This document shows, piece after piece, positions 1 through 9,668 of a stretch of 64,000 nucleotides of DNA. This DNA comes from Euborellia annulipes (lineage: Eukaryota > Arthropoda > Insecta > Dermaptera > Anisolabididae). Within the stretch, counting starts at the first letter, position 1, and each line of letters begins with the position of its first letter. The stretch covers positions 1 to 64,000 of the forward strand of contig JAKCPI010005683.1 of NCBI GenBank assembly GCA_023213315.1, in the 5' to 3' direction. The notes under the pieces are model-generated. The model was given only the letters and a program-made list of their open reading frames with translations. It was not told where the DNA came from and did not search any database. Both the position numbers and the translations under genes were made by a program.

Positions 1-3000
1 AATTTCTTTATTCAATTTGATTAATTGATTTAAGCCGATAATTCTCCTGCTCTTCTTGGCACAATCGATTATAAAACTTCATCAATTTTATTTTCAAATA
101 ATTCTCTTTTTATTTAAACGATGTAGTGTGTCTTTTTCTTTTATGCGTTTCTAACATCTCTTCCCTAAATCAGCACAATGTTTTGAAACTTTTCTAATTT
201 TATCTTTTTTCTCTGCAAGTTCCATTATCTATTTGTCTCATATCTAATACTAATTGTTCTAATTTTGTATTACCTTCATCGCGTAATTTTTGCGTTTCTT
301 CTTTCGTTTTTTTACCAGCAATTTCTACAATTTCTTTACTTGCTTTCTGAAGTTTAAATAATTCATCTAAAAAAAAAAAAAAAAATTAATCCCTTTAAAG
401 AAAAAAATCTGGTGTGACTGGTCGCACTTTAGAACACAGCTTTCTCTTACCTTCGGTAATCCAAAGTTGTGTTCTGCGCTTCTCCCCATCAGATTTTTTG
501 TACTCCAGATATACTTAGTTTCCGTTGATACATATATTAAAATTCAAGATGTGAAAATTTATATGTAGTGAAAATATTTATATTTTGTTGCCATTGTTAA
601 CCATTTCTGCTATCTTTTTTATCAAATGCACAGAGTAAATTTACTCTGTACTTCATATATATATATGTCGTAAACAGATCGTGAAATTAGACAGTTCATG
701 AACTGTCTAGACATTTCATGAACTGCAGCCAGATCGTGTAATGGTCAAACAGTTTCATGATCTGGCTAAAAATTTTAGACAGTTCATGAAATGCAATTGG
801 GCCTTAGACAGATCGTGTAATGCTCGAGAATTACATGAAATGTCTAAATTTTTTAGGCAGTTCATGAACTGCCTAACAGCAGTTTTGCCGATCGTGTACT
901 GTTTGTAAAGCAAATAAAGATCTCGAAAAAAGTCAATTTTTTTCAATATTATTATTATCGATTACTAAATTTTCCAAATCTTCCTCACTTTGTAAATCTT
1001 GGGTTAAGGTGCGCGTCTCGGGGTTCTAATTTTGGGAGATTGCGGCCACAAATTTGAAGCTATCTACCTCAATTTTTTTTTAAATTAAATCTATTTAAAA
1101 TGTCTACAACTTATAGACGCCCTTTTTTTGATTTTCGAAAAAATAAAAATTTTTTTTTAGATTAACTGTCTAAAATTTTTAGCCAGATCATGTAACTGTT
1201 TGACCATTACACGATCTGGCTGCAGTTCATGAAATGTCTAGACAGTTCATGAACTGTCTAATTTCACGATCTGTTTACGACATATACATATATAAATATA
1301 AGTTTATAATTGATCTGATAATTCCGGCTGTTAGACTAGCCTGCCATCTTTTGCAAGAGTGCTTAACTATTAGGCCGTTAAATTTTAAATAAATACGAAA
1401 TTTATTTTTTTACCTTGGTCCCATTTCATTTAATTATATTATAGGTTGGATATTAATGATTTTTACATTTAGATAAAAAAAAAAAAAAATTATAATTTTC
1501 ATAATAGAGTTTTTTTGCATTTTCTATAAATATAAAAAATATATTTTAATTAATCATAATTAATAAAAGCATTCTATTATGTAAAAAAATGCTCACGAAT
1601 TTAAATTATTTAAAAAAAAAAAACCGCATAAAAAAATGCTTTAAAATGCCTCAGTAGTTTCGTATTAAATATTCCTTCTGAAGCCCCTTACGATTTATTC
1701 AGACACTTAAATTTGTGCGGCATGCAATATCGAAGGCTACCTTAATGTAGATTTCCGTCACCACTTACTAGTCTGCCAACCGACGGAAGAAACAGCGGCG
1801 TAACCAGCCTTTGAGGGCGGGGGGGGGCGAAGCTCAACTAGGGCGCCGATTTTCCAGGGGGCTCCGCCCCTGGACCCCTTTGCTCGCCTTCGGCGAGCAA
1901 ATTGCCCGCCTTCGGCGGGCAAATTTCTTGCATCCAATAATTTTCTCAGCGAATTTGTTTATATTTACATGTTTTTTAATGACACCTGTATGATTTTGTT
2001 TTGATTTTTCTTTGCTTTTACGAAAAATGTCGTTTTCTTCTGTGATTATTTCAAAAACTATTCAGTTTTCGAAAAAATATCAAAGAATAAAAACTTTTTA
2101 AAATTGAGTATTTTATTTCGACGGGCATGCAAATGAAATTTTATTTAAAAATTGCTAGACATTCGTTCATTCATTCACTAAATCTCGGGCGGGAATGGGC
2201 GGATTTGAAAAAATTCCGGGCGGGCTCGGGCGGGCCTGAAGAATGGTAAAAGCCCTTTCATTTTGAGAAAATCGAAAAAAACTGAAAGACTACATCAGTA
2301 AAATACTAGTACTTTTTGGCCGATTTTGATTAAAAGCTTATTTTCACGTTCCCGGGGGTGTTTAATTTAAATATAACATTCCAAAAAATTAAATATTAAG
2401 GCTTATACGAATCCTGAGTAAATCTCCACAGCCTTAAAACATCAAATTAAGGCTTATATATTGCAAAATAAAAAAAATTTTAATTATAAAGCCTCTATAT
2501 ACGTTATTTATTATTTTTGGAATTAAATTCATTTAAAAGTAGAATTCAAGTTCTAATATAATTTTAAAAGAAAACAATCAGTTTTTTAAGACAATCGATG
2601 AAAAGAATATGATAAAATCACATTCGCTGGGCTATATCTTAGAGGCCGTAGGGCGCCTATCCCGATTTCGGGGGGGCGCCAAGGGCTCGATGCGCCTGGG
2701 GCGGGGGGGGGGGGGCTCGAGCCCCCCCTCGCCCCCTGGTTACGCCACTGGGAAGAAATGCTCCTTGTAAAGTCAATGGGCTAGTTCACACAGTTGTCGA
2801 TGATAGTGTAGTCAGGTGTGTCTTCACATTTACCGTCACTTGCCGCTTAGTATGTATGTCGTCGGTATCGATGCGGATATGTGTTTTAGGGCGCGTAGTC
2901 GGGAAATCTTCGTTATTGCGAATTACACACAAACTAAGCGTCTGATCAGCTCAGCATAATTGAGTTGATAACTTTAAGGGGAGGGGGGGGGGGGCTTCAG

Positions 3001-6000
3001 TTCTTGTAGATGTTTTTGTTTTATCAAGATCAAATCATAGATAGATCCACAGACCAAAAAAAACTGTGATTTTGTGAGGGCCAAAAAAAAAAAAGCTATA
3101 TAAGTAACAAAAGTAGTTACGGGCTTTTAGAGAGTTCGGCGCCTATAAATTTATAATTTTTTTAAATTTAATATTTAAAATTAAAACCAAAATAAAAAAT
3201 TTTTTATACGTACAAGACTTTTTTTCTTTCTTATAATAAGGTGTGGTGAAAATAATATATATTTCAAAGTGATTTATACTAGCTGTGTGTTTAATTATAT
3301 TGGTAAAAATAATAAAGATAAATGCAGCTATGGTTTTTTCTAAAAAATAATCGATTATGGGAAAAAATAATCGAATATACCTTTTTTTCTCTAGTAAAAT
3401 TTCCATTTTTTTCTTCCTGAGAAAAACATTTGACCTTTTTGTCCAATAATCGATTATGAAAAATACACGGTAACCGAAATAATTGATAAATCGATTATTT
3501 TGCGCAGCCCTAGTCATAATATTTGCGTAGAATTTCTCTTGTATTCAAATCTCATGACAATATACATAACATACAGTAATTGCGAATAGAATACAATCTC
3601 GAAGACTCTGAAACTGGTCTCCTTAGAATAAACGCTGTATATATTGTTGTTTAAATGAATTGTATTCTACTCGCAATTACTGTATATTATGTATATTATC
3701 AAGAGATTGGAATACATGAAAAATCCTACAAATACATTATGACCAGCCTCCATGCTCTGAAGATGGTCCCTGCCAGGATCGAATCGTCAGCGTGAGTGCT
3801 GAGATTGATAAAAAAGAAAAAAAAAAAACATTTCTCTTTATTATTTTTTGCCAATATAATTAAACATATTTTGGTAAAACTTAATTCGTAATTCAAATTA
3901 TAAAAATAGTTTTAATTTGATTTATAATACCTTTAAGATTTTTCTCTCTCAAAAGTGACGAATCTCGCTCTAAAATGGCTTGTTCGCAACAGCCGAGGGC
4001 ATCCTCTACTTTTGCTCTTGCCTCTTGCTCTGCTTTTATTAAATGTTGATTAATTTTATGCGTTTTAGTTAAAGCAATCTCCAATTCTTCTTTTAATTTA
4101 GATGCCACTTGTAAACGATTCTGTAATGTTGTACTTTCATTCTCTAAATATTTGATACTTTGAGATAATTCTTGATGACCTAAAATAGAAAAATAGTAAA
4201 CCTTTGGGGCAGAACTCCCAAGAAAAATTGAGCCAATATGGGACCTTTCCAGGCTGGTCACGCCGAATTAAAATATCAAAATGAATTTTTATATTTTTAT
4301 TTCAAATTGTAATTTTAAGTAGAGTGAAGGAAAATATTAGTTTTAAACTCTCTGCTAGTAATTTAGTATATTTCACCTTAAGGCTGACCGCATACGGTCG
4401 ATTTTAAATCGACTAAACTATTTAGTTGGGTTGGCTTAAAAAATATGATCCATAATCAACTGTTTAGTTGTGTTGTATGCACACACGGGATCGATATCGA
4501 CTCAACTTTTGAATTCCTTTCTTTTGTATTTGGACATTCAACGCTAAACATGATAAATAGGAAGGCATTTTTACATTCTTTATTATACATTAAAAAAAGA
4601 AATCGACCGTGTGCGGTCAGCCTAATGGTGCGTTAAATTCTTGAAGCACTATAACGTTTCTTTTGAGAACTCGGACACCTTGTATATATATAAATTTTAT
4701 TTAAATAATTTTCAATGAATACCAACACGCATTTGATAATATAATTTTATATAATCGAACTGAAAAAGATGATTGACAAATAATTGGACCCTGTTACGCA
4801 TTAGTGTGTCAAACGTCAACAAAATTAAAAATTGAGTTAAGCTCGGAATATTGTTTCAAATGCTATAATTAGTAGTATTTTTTATGAAATATGTCCTAAA
4901 AAAATTTATATTTAATGTTAATTGCACAATTGACAAAACAAAAATGATATATAAAAAAAAACGAAAAAGTTACCTTTCATAGAAAAAAAAATAATCGACA
5001 TCATATTTAATTCAGGCTTATTTTCATTTATTTAATTTATAAATATTTTAATTAAATATTAAATTACCAAATAAACAAAGCATTGTTGCAAATTAGATTA
5101 ATTTTTTAAATAAGCTTATATGAGATAACTTTAATATTATTTCCTTTTAATCAATTCGATGTAAATAAATGTGAATATATTCTAAGTTAGGCCTATACGA
5201 CATGCCTGTCAGAATTTTTTTACAATTGTCAACAAAAAAAAGATTGTCAAGACGATTATCGTTTCAAAAACAAAAAGTGACAAATTATTCGTGACAAATT
5301 GTCAAAATTCACCTATCAGCCTAGAAATTTTATGAAACCAAAAAGTGACAAATTGTCATGACAATTTTACAAAATTGTCATTTTTTTACGTGACAATTAA
5401 GTCAAGAGCGGATTTTTATGAAACAGGTATTCGACAAATTGACAAATTGCCACCTGTCATTGTCAGCTTTATGAAATAGGGCCCTGGAGCTGTCCAATCT
5501 TGATTGTATTATCTGTGTTCTATCCTAATTAGCCCACAGGATATTATTTAGAACCCAAGAGCATAAGAGAGGAAATAGAATAAAATTTCTATTAATATTC
5601 AGAGATGAACTTGCTTACCTTTAGAAATAGTTTTCAATTCACTTTCTTTATTTTCTAATTCCTGTTTCATTTGTTTATTTTGTTTTAATAAAAGTTCATT
5701 TCCAATTTCTAAATCTTTCCTTAAATTTTTCTCTCTTTTTAATTCTATTAGACTATTTTCTAATTTATTTTCAAGTATTTTCAATGAATGTGAATATTCT
5801 TGACTAATCTATTGAAAAACGATTTAATAAATAAATGAATAATAAATAAATATATAAATTTAATTACATTATTAATTTCAATTTCAGCCAATTCTGAATA
5901 GTTATTTTTCTTTTGTTTATGAATTTCATTTTCAAGATGATCAATTTCTTTATTTTTCTCGTCTAACATGTCCAATACTATTTTCTTTTCCTGAAATTAA

Positions 6001-9000
6001 TAAAAAGAAAATTAATGGAAGGTAAGGCTAAAAAGTTTTATTGGCAACAAGGAAAAAAAAAAGGGGGGGGGGGGGGGGTTCAACAATATATTCAATTTGA
6101 AGATCAAAAAAACCTAGTGTGTTGCACATCACAACATATTTTTTTTTAAATAAATTATTTGTTGATTAGGATTTGAGGGAATAGTCCCTTAACCAATAAA
6201 ACTCTCAAATCTCACAACGCATCGTAGTGAAGAGATTGTTCCCTCCTAACAAGAGCGGATCCAGAAGAGTTTCTCGAGAGGGGGGGGGGATAATTTGGTG
6301 TGACTGGTCGCACATCACACAATTTTTTCTTACTTTCGATAATTTAAAGTTGCTTTCTATACTTGTTTACCAGAATATAAATACAAATTAAATTTTTTAA
6401 TATGCCCTCGGGCTTGGCGTAGTTGGTAGCGCCCCTGCCTTGAATACCAAGAATCGAGAGTTCGGATCCCAGGCAGTCCGATAATATTATTTAAGCCATT
6501 TGGATACCAAATATATATATATATTCATAATAACGGTTATCGTCAAAGCCTTAAATGGCCTAAGTTGCCGAAAAGACTGTGTGTATGTGTGTGTGAATTG
6601 AAAAAAAGTGCGAGTGTTTAAAATAAAAAAAAAATTTGTAAGTACAGTAGAGTCCCGGTAATCCGAACCTCGCTAATCTGAACTTCCGGTTAATCCGAAC
6701 TCTTTTTGCGTACGATTTTTTTTTTTTTTTAAGAGGAATATAAATGAAAATTAGACATTAAAGGAACTTTATTTTATTAAAAAATACGAAATATTTATTT
6801 AGAGTTTAATATCAGCGACAAGTTTCACGGTTTACAACGTTATAAATACGACTTTATTATCAAAATTAACTAATTCAAGCTTACAATTCCGGTTAATCCG
6901 AACTTCTCGATAATCCGAACGACCCTAGGTCCCAATTAGTTCGGATTAACGGGACTCTACTGAATTAATTTTTTAAAATTTTACATTAAAAACAAAATTT
7001 AATTCCCAAAAAAAAATATTTTTCTCAAATTTGTTTCCGCCCTTGTGTGGTAATTAACTTATTTAATCACAGTCACTTCGGATTTAATGATATTATTTTG
7101 ACAAAATAGATTATTCAATTTTGGAAATAAGAAAGCTGTTATTAATTAATAATAAATTTGTCTTAATTATATGATAATGCCAATAACTTTTGAATGTAAC
7201 ATTTTAATCCCCCTCTTACTTACTTGAATTAAGAGATCAATTTGTGCTTGCATGTTTTGTATAATTTGATCATTTTCATTTAAATTCTCCTGTCCGTTTT
7301 TTAGAAAATAAGAAATAAATTGTTCATTTATTTGATCTGTTAATTTCTTATTCTCTTTCATATAAGAATCCAATTCATCTTTAATAAAATTATATTTTTC
7401 CTGGAATATTACAAAGAATACTAAATCAGAAAGCTAGGAAGGATAATAATAATAGTTTATATTCTTGTGAATAATCTCTTTTCATTTGTAATTGTTAAAA
7501 ATGACAATTTTCGAAAAATTAAATAGGATATAAATGTGCAAGGACCCCCCCCCCCCATATATCGTAGCCTATATTTAAATAATAAGACAAATATGAGTAG
7601 GATGGCAGGCAGGAAAGGAATCAGAGAAAAATTTAATCAATCTTTATCCTATTTTTACTTTCTCGTATAGAGAAAGTTATGTAATCGTAAAAAAATTCGA
7701 CTTCGAGATTTTGATGTTTCTCCACGTTTTAGACCTCCCTGAGTCCAAAAAAACCATTTTTGGCATTATGTCTGTGTGTGTGTGTGTGTGTGTGGGTGTG
7801 TGTGAACACGATTGCTTAAAAACCAAAGCAGCTAGATGGATGAAATTTGGTATATGCTCCTTACACTAAAATTGTAGATTTCTATCAACTTTTGGAGTAA
7901 ATACGTCACTTGGAAGTAGTACTTTATTTAAAAAGTTTTTTCAAAAATTTTGAAATTTTCAATTTTTTTGTTATATTATGATAAAATACTCTATTTTAAA
8001 AAGTTTTTTATTCTTTGACATTTTTCCGAAAACTGAATAGTTTTTGAAATAATCACAGAAGAAATAGAAAATTTTCGTTAATTTTGATAAAAAATCAAAA
8101 CAAAATCATACAGGTGTCATTAAAAAAGAATAAATATAAACAAATGAATTTGTGAAACAAATTCATTTGTTTATATTTACCCTTTTTTTAATGACACCTG
8201 TATGATTTTGTTTTGATTTTTTATCAAAATTAACGAAAATTTTCTATTTCTTCTGTGATTATTTCAAAAACTATTCAGTTTTCGAAAAAATGTCAAAGAA
8301 TAAAAACTTTTTAAAATAGAGTATTTTATCATAGTATAACAAAAAAAATTGAAAATTTCAAAATTTTTGAAAAAACTTTTTAAGTAAAGTACTACTTCCA
8401 AGTGACGTATTTACTCCTAAAGTTGATAGAAATCTACAATTTTAGTGTAAGGAGCATATACCAAATTTCATCGATCTAGCTGCTTTGGTTTTTAAGCAAT
8501 CGTGTTCACACACACCCAGACGTAATTCCAAAAGAATATACGAGAAAGTCTCGGGGAAGTCAATCCCCATATTTTTTTTATTTCGATTGCCGACGTGTTG
8601 AAATCAAATAGATTGTATTTGAACTTGTGTTAACTTTTGTCTAGCATATTTGTCTCATTGATCATAGGTCTTGAGAAAGGACGCGACTTGCGTCCAAAAC
8701 GTCGGCAATTGAAATAAAAATTTGGAATAAGATTAATTAAATTTTTGTCTGATTTCTTTCCTGGCTGCCATCCTACTCATATTTGTCAACTGTACAGCCA
8801 CCTCACTATTAAATAATAAGTATCAAGTCTATATAACCTAAGATGCCGAAAAAAGAACACTTAAAAAAAGAAAGAAATCAATTGTTCTCATTAACAGCTG
8901 GATATTAATGTTATAATACTAACTTTATATAAATTTGCTTTTTTCTCCAAATTTTCATTCTCTTCTTGATAGCTTTTTATATATGTATAGGCATCCCTAA

Positions 9001-9097
9001 AAATAAGTTTGTTTTTTTAATAAAATAATTAACATGAAAAGATATTATAAATTAAATCTTACAAATTTTCCATTATTCCATTATTGAATAAATTCAT
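1..9097 (-). CDS. SCLT1: SCLT1-like coiled-coil gene, 3' end beyond window and damaged
   Basis: Seven coding exons run leftward: 9097-9063, 8996-8924, 7400-7224, 5990-5868, 5808-5619, 4179-3931 and 366 to about 230. All visible junctions are GT-AG and in phase. The start ATG at 9097 follows an in-frame stop and gives MNLFNNGIMENLDAYTY. The product is almost pure coiled coil (Glu/Lys/Leu/Asn-rich). Its order of segments fits sodium channel and clathrin linker 1: a KSYQEENENL-type N-terminal part, then KENKKLTDQI, then EDALGCCEQAILERD followed by a KKTKEE segment. SCLT1 is a centriole distal-appendage protein needed for ciliogenesis (family knowledge). Upstream exons are open, but exon 7 breaks near 230-215, and the coding-like text then continues in other frames down to position 1. 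This could be pseudogenization, an unrecognised intron or indel errors. The name rests on remembered similarity of a coiled coil, so it is moderate; that this is a real multi-exon gene is more certain. Confidence 0.6.
403..499. repeat. Short palindromic MITE-like element (CTGGTGTGACTGG family)
   Basis: An imperfect hairpin begins AAAATCTGGTGTGACTGG and ends near CAGATTTTTTG, with a central CTTACCTTCGGTAA. It is related to the cleaner copies at 44015-44107 and 62910-63001. It sits just upstream of the last visible SCLT1-like exon, in the intron. Confidence 0.6.
668..1288. repeat. Large inverted repeat built of TTCATGAACTG motifs
   Basis: The left arm (about 668-790) and right arm (about 1157-1288) are reverse complements, from GTCGTAAACAGATCGTG to CACGATCTGTTTACGAC. 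Inside, the short self-complementary motif GACAGTTCATGAACTGTC and variants (TTCATGAAATG, GATCGTGTAATG) recur roughly ten times up to 900. The spacer holds a piggyBac-like fragment (1008-1160). No ORF was found. Confidence 0.75.
1004..1160 (+). mobile_element. Fragment of a TTAA-flanked piggyBac-like MITE
   Basis: TTAA followed by GGTGCGCGTCTCGGGG matches the terminus of the complete copy at 50417-50781. The shared TACAACTTATAGA segment follows at about 1110. The other terminus is missing, so this is a truncated copy lying between the arms of the surrounding inverted repeat. Confidence 0.55.
1324..1691 (-). mobile_element. Half of a Harbinger-like non-autonomous element (P family)
   Basis: The stretch contains GACTAGCCTGCCATCTTTTG near its left end and ends CTTCTGAAGCCCC followed by TTA. 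This is the reverse complement of the left half of the element at 61124-62155. Only one terminus is present. Confidence 0.6.
1793..2750. mobile_element. Non-autonomous hAT element with 8-bp TSD
   Basis: The ends are CAGCGGCGTAACCAG and CTGGTTACGCCACTG, near-perfect terminal inverted repeats. The 8-bp sequence GGAAGAAA flanks both sides exactly (1785-1792 and 2751-2758), the signature of hAT transposition. The 958-bp interior has G-rich tracts beside both ends, a CTTCGGCGAGC hairpin near 1888, and a segment (1930-2110) shared with the fold-back at 7663-8558. No transposase remnant was recognised. Confidence 0.88.
2759..3540. other. Intronic/intergenic DNA with no recognised feature
   Basis: This is AT-rich DNA with G and A homopolymers (about 2982-2994 and 3084-3094). 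Open frames here are low-complexity Phe/Ile/Lys runs and do not look coding. It lies within an intron of the SCLT1-like gene. Confidence 0.5.
3541..3791. repeat. Fold-back repeat with a degenerate hammerhead-like segment
   Basis: Arms at about 3541-3598 and 3655-3713 are reverse complements around the ACAGTAATTGCGA core. Immediately to the right, 3757-3785 reads CTGAAGA, TGGTCC, a loop, GGATC, GAATC and GTCAGC. This matches the layout of the better hammerhead-like motifs elsewhere in the window but has GAATC in place of GAAAC. Confidence 0.5.
4382..4622. mobile_element. Harbinger-type MITE with TAA duplication
   Basis: The terminal inverted repeats are GGCTGACCGCATACGGTCGA and TCGACCGTGTGCGGTCAGCC. 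They are flanked on both sides by TAA (4379-4381 and 4623-4625), the 3-bp duplication usual for PIF/Harbinger. The element is 241 bp with no coding capacity and lies in an SCLT1-like intron. Confidence 0.75.
4784..4965 (+). mobile_element. Left half of a GGACCCTGTTATGC-family MITE
   Basis: It begins TGGACCCTGTTACGCATTAG and follows the complete copy at 25045-25298 through CGGAATATTGTTTCAAATG and ATTGCACAATTGAC. The right terminus is absent. Confidence 0.65.
5190..5490 (-). repeat. Degenerate repeat rich in TTGTCA/TGACAA words
   Basis: The words ATTGTCA, TGACAAATT and TATGAAA recur many times, and the right side is CTTTATGAAATAGGGCCCTG. That resembles a transposon end (minus-strand CAGGGCCCTATTTCATAAAG). 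No opposite terminus or TSD was found. Confidence 0.35.
6404..6640 (+). mobile_element. tRNA-derived SINE (family 1)
   Basis: The tRNA-like head GCCCTCGGGCTTGGCGTAG carries a box-A-like TTGGCGTAGTTGGTAG. A box-B-like GAGTTCGGATCCC follows. Then come the conserved body AAGCCATTTGGATACCAAAT, CTAAGTTGCCGAAAAGACTG, TG repeats and an A-rich tail. The same order occurs at 25927-26190 and on the minus strand at 31205-31458. Confidence 0.8.
6645..6962. mobile_element. pogo/Tigger-type MITE
   Basis: The terminal inverted repeats are CAGTAGAGTCCCGGTAATCC and GGATTAACGGGACTCTACTG, the CAGTAGAGTCC ends typical of pogo/Tigger elements. Subterminal TAATCCGAAC copies recur. TA precedes the left end, but the right flank is AA. 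Confidence 0.8.
7595..8790. repeat. Fold-back with degenerate hammerhead-like end, interrupted by a second fold-back
   Basis: The outer arms pair GAGTAGGATGGCAGGCAGGA (about 7602) with TCCTGGCTGCCATCCTACTC (about 8759), and GATTGCCGACGT (8586) with ACGTCGGCAATT (8699). The right arm contains GGACGC, a loop and GCGTCC, then AAAACGTCGGC (8668-8707), a decayed relative of the hammerhead-like motifs. Another palindrome (7663-8558) interrupts the left arm. Confidence 0.6.
7663..8558. repeat. Long near-perfect palindrome of the TTTCTCGTATAGAGAAAG family
   Basis: The arms meet at about 8152, where AAATGAATTTGTGAAACAAATTCATTT sits at the centre. They stay reverse-complementary for roughly 350 bp. 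The left arm carries a TG microsatellite (about 7771-7806). A related unpaired copy is at 43439-43810, starting with the same ACTTTCTC end and also holding TG repeats. Confidence 0.75.
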
Positions 9098-9621
9098 TTA
9101 TAATTTTCATTTTAATTCCATTTTTTTAATGAAATCTTTAATCATGTTATAAGTGATTTGAATATTTCCATGATTTGCATAATTTGAATGACATTTGATT
9201 ATAACAGAAGTTAGCAACATAGTGGGAGGGTCTGAAATTAGCAACTAAATAAAAATGTTAATTTAAAAAAAATTATTTTTGTTTGATCTTGAAAAATTAT
9301 AAATAAAATGTGTAAAAAGGTTCCCTTTACCCCCTTTTGAATCGAAATTTACGAAGAAATCCCCAATAAGGGCTCTATGGAAGGAAGAGCAAGAAAATGA
9401 ATTTGAAAAAGAGAGAAACATGGTGGAAATATTTTTTTATTCTTTAAAACCCCAGGGGAAATACTAGACTCTCCAAATAAAAAATTCCTGAAGTAATTTT
9501 CCAATGAAAAATAATAAAAATTGCTGGAAAGGGACGAGGGACGGCCCCGAGCCAGTTGGAGGGGGAACAATGCGAGGGTAAAAAAAAAAGATGAATTTCT
9601 GAGAAAAAAAAATGAAACTTA

Positions 9622-9627
9622 TTTATT
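9622..9627 (-). terminator. Candidate polyadenylation signal for ASCC2
   Basis: AATAAA on the minus strand lies about 42 nt past the ASCC2 stop codon. The remaining interval to the SCLT1-like start (9098-9668) holds no recognised feature. Confidence 0.5.
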
Positions 9628-9668
9628 ATATATATAGTATAAATAATACAATATTTTATCACAAAAAT

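Larger units (their letters stand above)
6250..7045. mobile_element. hAT-like element (B family) carrying two nested insertions
   Basis: The ends are CAAGAGCGGATCCAG and TTTCCGCCCTTG, related to the intact B copy at 58279-58621. Both also share TTGGTGTGACTGGTCGCAC near the left and TTAATTTTTTAAAATTTTAC near the right. A SINE (6404-6640) and a pogo-like MITE (6645-6962) lie inside. No convincing 8-bp TSD was seen. Confidence 0.6.

Noticed and set aside
3143..3517. 124-codon minus-strand open frame
   Set aside because: The composition is Phe/Ile/Lys-rich noise from AT-rich DNA, with no domain and no splice context.
6404..6480. Functional tRNA gene
   Set aside because: Box A and B are present, but the sequence continues into a repeated SINE body and the acceptor stem does not close.
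7771..7806. TG microsatellite as a separate feature
   Set aside because: It belongs to the fold-back repeat family that also carries a TG tract at 43588-43616.
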